DNA of 37,234 nt. Origin: Pseudomonadota bacterium (GTDB taxonomy: Bacteria; Pseudomonadota; Alphaproteobacteria; SMXQ01). Position 1 is the stretch's first letter. Each line of letters begins with the position of its first letter. The notes under the pieces are model-generated. The model was given only the letters and a program-made list of their open reading frames with translations. It ran no database searches and had not been told where the DNA came from. The stretch covers positions 1 through 37,234 of the forward strand of contig JADFJG010000024.1 of the NCBI GenBank assembly GCA_022566265.1. Reading direction: 5' to 3'. The translations under genes were made by a program, and so were the position numbers. Positions 31,026 through 37,234 of this stretch are shown here, one piece after another.

Positions 31026-31093
31026 CCGCCCGGGGGGTTCCCGTATCCTCCACCCTAACCAACCACATCGGGGCGGTTTTGTAAATGTGGGGG
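31022..31093. repeat. Direct repeat B at right edge of the DUF488 island
   Basis: 72 bp matching 28899-28967. It overlaps the 5' end of the tRNA-like sequence by 4 nt and lies in the gap before the HlyD gene. On the minus strand it could act as the promoter region of the tRNA; TTTACA is present but no good -10 box. Confidence 0.85.
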
Positions 31094-31099
31094 CCGCCC

Positions 31100-32458
31100 T
31101 CAGCGTTCGGAGAAGGCGCGGTCTAGCGACCGGTAGACCGGGCGCAGCAGGTATTCGAGGAGGGTCTTGGCGCCGGTCTTGATGTCGGCCTGGACCACCA
31201 TGCCGGGGAAGACCGGGTTTCGGTCGGGATCGTCGCCGACGTAATTGCGGTCGAGCACGACGATCGCCTTGTAATAGGGCTGCCGGTCGCGGTCCTGGAA
31301 GGTCGAGGCGGAGATCTTGCGGACACGGCCGGTGAGATCGCCGTAGCGGGTGTATTCGTAGGTCGAGATCTTGACCGAGACCTCCTGGCCGACCTTCACG
31401 TGGCCGATATCGCGGGGCAGTATGCGCCCTTCCACCACCATCTCGTCGTCCATCGGGACGATTTCCATCAAGGTCTCGCCGGGCGCGACGACGGCGCCGA
31501 TGGTCGCCGCCCGGAACTGCTTGACGACGCCCCGCACCGGCGCCGTGATCACCAACCGCCTGGCGCGATCCTTGAGCTTGGCGATCAGCGCCGTCAGCTG
31601 GGCGAGCTCGGTGCTGACCCGGCCGATCTCGCCCAGCGCGTCGTTCTTCAGCCTCGCCCCGAGCTCCACCAGCTTGCGTTTCGCCTCGGTGATGGAATCG
31701 CCCGCCGCCGTCCGGTTGGCGGTGACCGTGGCGAGGTCGCCTTGCAGCCGGATCAGGGCGCGCTTGGTTTCGAGGAAGGTGAGCCGCGACGCCAGCCCTT
31801 TCGCCAGCAGCTCTCGGCGCATATCCAGTTGCGTGTCGACGACCGCCACCTGGCCCTCGAGGCTGTTCGCGCGGTTGCCCAGCGCCTTGAGTTCGGCCCG
31901 GCGTTGATCGATCTGGGCATTGAGGACGGCGGCCTGGCTCTCCATCGCCGCCACCTGGGTCTCGAGGATCGCCCGCTGATCGGCGACCAGCTCCGGATAC
32001 CCGGCGCCGGCCGAGAAATCGGGGGCGCGGTCCTCGACGAAGGCGCGCAATCGTTCGGCCTTAAGCAGCAAGGCGGCCCGGCGGGTCCGCGTCTGATCCA
32101 ACTCCGAGCGCGCGGCGACGGGCTGCAGGCGGATCAGCGGCTGGCCGGCCTCGACCACCGCGCCTTCCTCGGCCAGGATCGCGGCGATGATGCCGCCTTC
32201 GAGGTGCTGGACCGCGTGGATCGAGCCCGCCGGCATGACTTGCCCGGGCACCGAGGTGATCTCCTGCATTTTGGTGCTGCCGGCCCAGATCAGGACGCCG
32301 ATGACGAAGGCGCAGGCCACCATCATCAGATGCGTCAGCGCCCTCGGCGGTCCCCCCTCCTCGAGGATCGCGGCTTGCCCGAGATAAGGCGTCAGCCGCC
32401 CTGGCCGGGGGGGACCGGCCGGGCGTGCCCCGGGCGATGGCGCGCGCGCCTCGGTCAT
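31100..32458 (-). CDS. HlyD-family type I secretion adaptor
   Basis: 452-residue membrane fusion protein that links an ABC exporter in the inner membrane to a TolC-type outer-membrane channel. It has a Pro/Arg-rich cytoplasmic N-terminus, one membrane segment (about 43-60), the VMPAGSIHAVQHLEGGIIAAILAEEGAVV lipoyl part, a long coiled coil (about 115-290), and the family C-terminus FPGMVVQADIKTG...LLEYLLRP. The ATG overlaps the stop of the upstream ABC exporter gene (ATGA). No TolC-type gene is in the window. Confidence 0.95.
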   Translation of the reverse strand: MTEARAPSPGARPAGPPRPGRLTPYLGQAAILEEGGPPRALTHLMMVACAFVIGVLIWAGSTKMQEITSVPGQVMPAGSIHAVQHLEGGIIAAILAEEGAVVEAGQPLIRLQPVAARSELDQTRTRRAALLLKAERLRAFVEDRAPDFSAGAGYPELVADQRAILETQVAAMESQAAVLNAQIDQRRAELKALGNRANSLEGQVAVVDTQLDMRRELLAKGLASRLTFLETKRALIRLQGDLATVTANRTAAGDSITEAKRKLVELGARLKNDALGEIGRVSTELAQLTALIAKLKDRARRLVITAPVRGVVKQFRAATIGAVVAPGETLMEIVPMDDEMVVEGRILPRDIGHVKVGQEVSVKISTYEYTRYGDLTGRVRKISASTFQDRDRQPYYKAIVVLDRNYVGDDPDRNPVFPGMVVQADIKTGAKTLLEYLLRPVYRSLDRAFSER

Positions 32459-34683
32459 TTGCGGGCCTCGAAGATTTTGGCGAGGACATCGTCCGGCGGG
32501 CCGGAGTGCACCACCCGTCCCCTCTCCAGGTACAACAGCCGGTCGGCGAGGCGCATATGGCTCGGCCGGTGGGTGACCATGATGATCGTCGTCTCGCCGC
32601 GCAATTTCTTCAGCATCTCCATGAGGGCGGCGTCGCCGTCGTCATCGAGGTTGCTGGCCGGCTCGTCGAGGAGGAGGAGTGGCGCGCGCCTGACGTAAGC
32701 GCGGGCGAGAATCAGCAGTTGCTGAAGACCGCCGGGAAGCTTGCCGCTGTTGTTGTCGCCGAATCGCGTGTCCATGCCTTGGGGCATGGCGTTGATTTCG
32801 TCGAGCACATTGGCGTCCCGGCAGGCCTGCTCGAGCACCTCGTCGCTGGCGGTCGGATCGGCGAGCCTGAGGTTCTGGGCGACGGTGCCGTGGAACAGGA
32901 CGCGGCGCTGCGGCACATAGGCGATGGAGCGGCGAAGCTCGCCCGGATCGAGCTGGCGGATGTCGAGGCCGTCGACCATGACGTTGCCGGCCTGGGGTTG
33001 GACGAGGCCGGCCACGAGCTTCAGAATGGTCGATTTTCCGCTGCCGCTGGGCCCGGTGACGGCCACGGTCTCGCCCGGCTGGACGGTGAAGGAGACGCCG
33101 AGCAGCGCCGGGTTGGAGTTGGCGTTGTACCGCACGCTGACGCGATCGAAGATGACCCCGCCGTGGAAGATCCGCTGCATGGTCACCGGCCGGTCCGGAT
33201 CGCGCTCCGGCGTGAGCCGCATGAGCTGGTTGATCTGACGGATGCTGAGGCGCACCTGTTCGAGGCGCGTGGCGCTGATGAAAGCGAGTTGCAGAGGCGA
33301 CAGGACCCGCCAGACCAGGATGATCGTGGCGATCAGCGCGCCGACCGTCATGGCGCCGTCGAGCACCCGCATGGCGCCAAGGGCCATGACCGCCATGCCG
33401 CTGACCAACATCAGGGTCTGGGCCAGGGACTGGACCAGATAGGCGCTCACCGAGGTCTCGAAGTTGGCCGCCGCCGTCTTGGCGGAAAGGGTGCGAAACC
33501 GCTCGCTCCATGTCCGCTCGGCGGCGTTTTGCTTGATGATCCGCATATGGCGCAGGAGTTCGATCAGCAGGATCTGCCTTTGGCCGCGGGCATCGCTGGT
33601 GGCGCGCACCTTGGCGCGCAGGATGGGCGCGAAGATCGCCGCCATCAGCCCGTAGAGGCAGATCAGGATGACCGGGATCCAGGCCAGCGGCCCGGCGATG
33701 GCGGCGATGGCGGCCAGGAACAGCAGCACGAACGGCAGCTCCAGGCAGACCCCGGCAAGGGGTCCGGTGAAGAACTCGCGAACGGTCTCGAACTGGCGCA
33801 GGCGTTCGACCTGGGAGCCGACGTTCGGGCGCTCCGTCATCATCGCCGGCAGATAGAGGATCTGCTTGAAGACGGCGGAACCGATGATCATGTCCATGCG
33901 CCCGCCGACATAGGCGAGCATCCGGGCGCGCAGAAACCGGAGACAGGCATCGGTGATGAAGGCGAGGGCGACACCGATCAGAAGGCCATAGAGGGTCTCC
34001 ATCGACCGGGCGGCGACGACGCGGTCGTAGATCGCCATGATGAAAAGGGGCATCACCATGGCCAGCAGGCTGGAAAGGAAGGTGATCCCCAGCGTCTGCC
34101 AGATCAGGCTCCTGAACTTCCGCGCCGCCGTCTGGAACCAGGGCGCCGCTTCCCGCGGCGGCGGCTCGCTTGCCTCGACGGCGCCGAGCACGTAGGCGGT
34201 TCCCTTGACCTCGCCGGTGAGGGTCTCGCTGTCGCGGGTGGCGCCGTTGAAGACCTCGAAACGGGCGCCATCGCGCGCGGTGACGACGCACACCGGTCCG
34301 CCATTGGCGACGAACAGGCACGGTATCAGGCGTGGGTCCAACTCCTCCAGGACAAGGCGGACCGGCCGGGTGACATAGTTCAGGTTGGCAAGCACGTTGC
34401 GTAGCCCGCCCAAGGTGAGGGCATCGGCGAAGTGGGGCAGGGACTCGGCGACGTGATTGACCTCGCCGCGCCAGTCCAGGGCCTGCAACAGTGGCAGCAG
34501 ACAGGCGGCGGCATCGGTCTTGGCGTGGAATCCGCCAAGCCTGCCTTCGCTGAGCGCGCGGTCGAAGGCGTCATCGACGCCGCCGGCGTCGCCGTCAGGG
34601 TGTTCGCCCCGGCCGCCGAACATCCGCTCGAGCAGTTTCTGCTGAGCCAGAACGTCTCCGGGGATGGTGGTATCCGTACTCAC
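32455..34683 (-). CDS. Type I secretion ABC transporter with N-terminal C39-like region
   Basis: 742-residue exporter, half of a type I secretion pair. Residues about 40-155 are a C39-peptidase-like domain (ACLLPLLQALDWRGEVNHVA ... LIPCLFVANGGPVCVV), and I see no catalytic Cys at the usual place, so it is likely a substrate-binding, non-cleaving form. The membrane domain spans about 180-450. The ATPase has Walker A GPSGSGKST, a signature LPGGLQQ instead of LSGGQ, Walker B LLLLDEP and VTHRPS. The start is a GTG at 34683 that overlaps the previous stop (GTGA). Confidence 0.92.
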   Translation of the reverse strand: MSTDTTIPGDVLAQQKLLERMFGGRGEHPDGDAGGVDDAFDRALSEGRLGGFHAKTDAAACLLPLLQALDWRGEVNHVAESLPHFADALTLGGLRNVLANLNYVTRPVRLVLEELDPRLIPCLFVANGGPVCVVTARDGARFEVFNGATRDSETLTGEVKGTAYVLGAVEASEPPPREAAPWFQTAARKFRSLIWQTLGITFLSSLLAMVMPLFIMAIYDRVVAARSMETLYGLLIGVALAFITDACLRFLRARMLAYVGGRMDMIIGSAVFKQILYLPAMMTERPNVGSQVERLRQFETVREFFTGPLAGVCLELPFVLLFLAAIAAIAGPLAWIPVILICLYGLMAAIFAPILRAKVRATSDARGQRQILLIELLRHMRIIKQNAAERTWSERFRTLSAKTAAANFETSVSAYLVQSLAQTLMLVSGMAVMALGAMRVLDGAMTVGALIATIILVWRVLSPLQLAFISATRLEQVRLSIRQINQLMRLTPERDPDRPVTMQRIFHGGVIFDRVSVRYNANSNPALLGVSFTVQPGETVAVTGPSGSGKSTILKLVAGLVQPQAGNVMVDGLDIRQLDPGELRRSIAYVPQRRVLFHGTVAQNLRLADPTASDEVLEQACRDANVLDEINAMPQGMDTRFGDNNSGKLPGGLQQLLILARAYVRRAPLLLLDEPASNLDDDGDAALMEMLKKLRGETTIIMVTHRPSHMRLADRLLYLERGRVVHSGPPDDVLAKIFEARK

Positions 34684-36440
34684 GACGCCACTTTCTCCGA
34701 CGGCGCGCGCCCCGCCCGGGGCTGGAGTTCGAGCGACCCTTGCGTCAGGCGGAAAACACGGTCGGCGAGCTTGAGTATCGACGGCCGGTGACTGACCAGG
34801 ATGATGGTCTTGCTGCCGCGCAGGCCGATGAAGGCTTCCTTGAGGATCTGTTCGTCGTTCGAATCCAGGCCGTTGATGGCTTCGTCGAAGAGGATGACCG
34901 GCGCCCCGGTGGCGAAGGCCCTGGCGATGGAGATGCGTTGCCTGACGCCGCCTGGAAGTTCGACGCCCGAACCGCTGCCGATCAGGGTGTTGTAGCCGTC
35001 GGGAAGCCGGTGGATGACCTCGTCGAGGCCGAGCAGCCTCGCCGCCGCCAGGGCATTGCCGACGAACCTGCCGCCGCGGAACATGGTGAGATTGTCCATG
35101 ATGGTGCCCCGCAGCATGACCGCCGACTGAGGCACGTAGGCAATCTGCTGGCGCAGGCGGTGCGGATCGTGCCGGGCGGCCTCGATGCCATCGATGAGGA
35201 CCCGCCCCCGGGTCGGCGTCCGAAGGGCGATGATGAGCTGCAGCAGGGTCGACTTGCCGCTCCCGGTGTCGCCCGATATGCCGATCATCTCTCCCGGCGT
35301 CACTTTCAGATCCACCTTGTCCAGCAGCCAAGGGCCGTCCTCGCCATAACGGACCGAAACCTTGTCGAATTCGATCGCGCCCTCGATGTCGCCATCCACC
35401 CCGGCGGTGGCGCCGGTCTCGGCCGGAAGCGCGAAAATCTCGTCGATGCGCGCGCCGGCGACCCGGATATTCTGGAACTGGGTCCATAGTCCAAGGGCGC
35501 GCAACACCGGCTGCACCGATCTGCCGGCCAGCAGCGTGCAGGCCGCGAGCTCACCGATCGACAGGCCCTGGTTGATGATCGATGCCGCCCCCGCGGCCGC
35601 CATCGCCACCATCGTGATCTGCGACGCCAGTCCGCCGATACCTTGGGCCAGATTGCTGTGAAGGATCGTCTGGTAGGTGGTCTCGGCGCTGGATTCCTGC
35701 AGCCGTTCATATCGGCGCTGCATCAAGGCCTCCATGGCCAGGCCCTTGACCGTGTGGATGCCGCCCAAGGTTTCGATGACGAAGCTGAAACGCCGGTCGT
35801 CCAGTTGGGCGCGCCGCTCGAGCCATCCCCGAAGCCGCTTGCCGATGGTGAAGGCGCCGAGCATCAGGATGGACAGGAGGATCAACGGCACGGCCACGAG
35901 GCCGCCGCCGATGACCCAGATGAGGCCGATGAAAAAGAACACGAACGGCAAGTCCACCAGCGCCAGGAGCGCCTGGCCGGAATAGAAGTCGCGCAAGGTA
36001 TCGATGCCGGCGACCCGGTCGAGATGCACCCCGGGGCCGTCGCGCTCGAAGGCGGAAAGGTCGGCCGCCAGCATATGATCCACCGCCCGGCAGGCCTGGA
36101 TATGTTCGAAACGCATGGCCCGCCAGCCGCTGATATAGGTGCGGCCCCAGCGAAGCAGGCCGTCCACCACCACCACCACGCCGAGTCCCATGACCAGGAC
36201 GATGAGGGTATCCGTCGCCTTGTTGGGAAGGATGCGGTCGTAGATCTGCAGCAGCACCAGCGGCAGCGCCAGGGACAGCAGGTTCAGGATGAATGAGATC
36301 GCCAAGACAGCCGGCGGGGTCTTCGCCGAGGCGGCCCGGGACCGTAGTTCTTGCCACCACCGCCCGCCCCCGGCGGCGCCCAGTTGATTAACGCTCAGGT
36401 CCACCACGTCGAAAGCTCCGCAAACCACCCCGATGCGCAT
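34680..36440 (-). CDS. Type I secretion ABC transporter without peptidase-like domain
   Basis: 586-residue ABC exporter beginning MRIGVVCGAFDVVDLSVNQL, with membrane segments from about residue 45 (VLAISFILNLLSLALPLVLL) and an ATPase with Walker A GDTGSGKST, signature LPGGVRQR, Walker B VILFDEA and SHRPS. The last residue of Walker B plus Glu is present. The frame is open far upstream; 36440 is the start that suits the family, and 36575 (MHLSRP) is an alternative. It lacks the C39-like domain of its neighbour, so the two may form a heterodimer. First gene of the secretion operon, divergent from the substrate gene. Confidence 0.9.
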   Translation of the reverse strand: MRIGVVCGAFDVVDLSVNQLGAAGGGRWWQELRSRAASAKTPPAVLAISFILNLLSLALPLVLLQIYDRILPNKATDTLIVLVMGLGVVVVVDGLLRWGRTYISGWRAMRFEHIQACRAVDHMLAADLSAFERDGPGVHLDRVAGIDTLRDFYSGQALLALVDLPFVFFFIGLIWVIGGGLVAVPLILLSILMLGAFTIGKRLRGWLERRAQLDDRRFSFVIETLGGIHTVKGLAMEALMQRRYERLQESSAETTYQTILHSNLAQGIGGLASQITMVAMAAAGAASIINQGLSIGELAACTLLAGRSVQPVLRALGLWTQFQNIRVAGARIDEIFALPAETGATAGVDGDIEGAIEFDKVSVRYGEDGPWLLDKVDLKVTPGEMIGISGDTGSGKSTLLQLIIALRTPTRGRVLIDGIEAARHDPHRLRQQIAYVPQSAVMLRGTIMDNLTMFRGGRFVGNALAAARLLGLDEVIHRLPDGYNTLIGSGSGVELPGGVRQRISIARAFATGAPVILFDEAINGLDSNDEQILKEAFIGLRGSKTIILVSHRPSILKLADRVFRLTQGSLELQPRAGRAPSEKVAS

Positions 36441-36728
36441 CGCTTCGTGCGCCGAAACCGGTCCCTCATCTTCCGGGGGGGTGCCAGCGATGTGGGTTAA
36501 CCAGACTTTAACGGCCGCCCTGCCCCGGACCTCTCGGCGGTCCAACCATGAACGGGCCGGGCGCGAGAGATGCATAAAATCCAATCTAATCCTTAAAAAT
36601 TCCTTAACTTTTTTCTGTAAGTATATGAGGCCACGAAGAAATTTGTCCTGTCGCGCGGCCTTGGCGAGCGCGGCGGACGGATCCGAAACATCGTTGACGG
36701 GATCGGATACAGACAAGGGGTAGCGGAC
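36441..36728. promoter_or_regulatory. Divergent promoter region of the secretion locus
   Basis: 288 bp between the ABC exporter and the substrate gene. It contains one AT-rich patch (about 36576-36630, with TTTTTT and TATATG), the obvious place for divergent promoters, within otherwise GC-rich DNA. I cannot assign definite -10 or -35 boxes. Confidence 0.4.
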
Positions 36729-37234
36729 ATGGCGGATGAGCAAGCGGTAGATACGCGGGCGCCCGAAGAGGAAGGCGTTGGCGAGGAGTTGAACCTCGGG
36801 CGGGGGCGTCCCAGTGACGCGGACGATGCCCGGGACGGAGGGTCCGGCGATGTTTCCGGGACGGTCGAGGAGGACATCACCAACCCGAACATCCATCAGG
36901 GAAGCGGTGCCGCCGGCGATGGCGCCGTGGCCGGAGGCGATTCCGAGCCGGCCCCGCGGCGCCCCGGCGATGGCGGCTCCGAAGCCGGTGTCGGCCACTC
37001 CGGCGATGACACCGGCACGACGCCCGGCCCCTTCTTCCTGGCCGGCGGGGACACCGAATCGACGACCGCCGGCGGCCCGGTCGACCAAATCATCGGCGGC
37101 GATGCCGATGGCGGTCCGGCGATCGGCGCCGAGGTCGGAGCTTCCAGGGCCGCCGGTGGCGGCTTGTCCGGCCACGAGGCCGGCGGCGGCGAGGCGGCCG
37201 CCGCGACCGTCACCGAAGCCGGCGGCGTCGGCGA
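36729..37234 (+). CDS. Likely large type I-secreted protein, N-terminal part
   Basis: Open without a stop from an ATG with AAGGGG 8 nt upstream to the end of the window (168 codons). The N-terminus is MADEQAVDTRAPEEEGVGEE, with no signal peptide. The rest is strongly acidic and rich in Gly, Ala, Asp and Ser with no membrane segment, e.g. GDADGGPAIGAEVGASRAAG. It is divergent from the HlyD/ABC operon, which is where the substrates of type I secretion usually lie. I infer a large adhesin- or RTX-like protein; its calcium-binding or repeat modules, if any, are beyond the window. Confidence 0.75.
   Translation, partial: MADEQAVDTRAPEEEGVGEELNLGRGRPSDADDARDGGSGDVSGTVEEDITNPNIHQGSGAAGDGAVAGGDSEPAPRRPGDGGSEAGVGHSGDDTGTTPGPFFLAGGDTESTTAGGPVDQIIGGDADGGPAIGAEVGASRAAGGGLSGHEAGGGEAAAATVTEAGGVG

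Noticed and set aside
32425-34404. Long plus-strand open frame over the ABC exporter gene
   Set aside because: Antisense shadow of a clear ABC exporter; no domain and typical shadow composition.
34640-34740. Plus-strand reading GGIRTHDATF as a mobile-element or tRNA-associated fragment
   Set aside because: It lies wholly in the ABC exporter overlap region, and no tRNA fold or element is present on either strand.
36441-37175. Extension of the first ABC exporter upstream to 37175
   Set aside because: It would be antisense to the substrate gene and adds no recognisable domain; exporter similarity starts near 36440.
1-37234. CRISPR array, rRNA genes, integrase or transposase genes
   Set aside because: No regularly spaced repeats, no rRNA-like blocks and no recombinase motifs were seen on either strand.

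Overview
The window is GC-rich, tightly packed and proteobacterial in style. A split glycyl-tRNA synthetase (GlyQ/GlyS), a STAS-MlaE lipid transport operon, a YgfZ-type protein, AcuI and a two-subunit sulfopyruvate-decarboxylase-like enzyme fit an alphaproteobacterium, most likely Rhodospirillales-like. That placement is an inference from gene content and codon style, with no database search. Most intergenic gaps are short and many neighbours overlap by 4 nt.

Layout. 1-2735: glyQ (5' end outside the window) and glyS; glyS carries two conspicuous AT-rich stretches. 2996-3685: an OmpR/PhoB-type response regulator with no kinase beside it. 3880-8228: a block of minus-strand genes (YeeE/YedE transporter, small exported, membrane and lipoprotein genes) facing a Crp-type regulator gene. 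Three CRP-like palindromes (TGTGA-N6-TCACA type) lie at the promoters of this block, two of them inside a 163-bp direct duplication. 8356-11883: mlaE-mlaF-mlaD-lipoprotein operon for outer-membrane lipid traffic. 11896-13770: ExbB/TolQ-like channel, a TolR-like protein with an unusual periplasmic domain, and a membrane protein. 14045-14983: ygfZ-like. 15119-22827: LPS or surface glycan cluster (GT9, GT2, two GT4, a methyltransferase, a GT39-like membrane transferase, an O-antigen ligase/polymerase). 22849-24784: acuI, a small lipoprotein and a Sel1-repeat protein. 24825-25395: a DUF123-type protein whose 5' end abuts a perfect 27-bp inverted repeat element. 25502-28855: MmgE/PrpD, an SDR lacking its catalytic residues, and the two TPP-enzyme subunits.

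28899-31093 is the most interesting part. A visibly AT-richer island of about 2 kb sits between two ~70-bp direct repeats, directly against the 3' end of a tRNA-like sequence. It holds a dual-OB-like protein gene and two DUF488 genes in one operon. At one edge is what looks like the C-terminus of a DNA methyltransferase, translationally coupled (TAATG) to the dual-OB gene. At the other edge is what looks like the first codons of a helicase, cut off at the repeat. I read it as a slice of a larger methylase / dual-OB / DUF488 / DUF488 / helicase operon, possibly a defence system, left in the chromosome.

31100-37234: a type I secretion locus (HlyD adaptor and two tandem ABC exporters, both with LPGG in place of LSGG) divergent from the start of a large acidic Gly/Asp/Ala-rich protein that runs off the window and is the likely secreted substrate.
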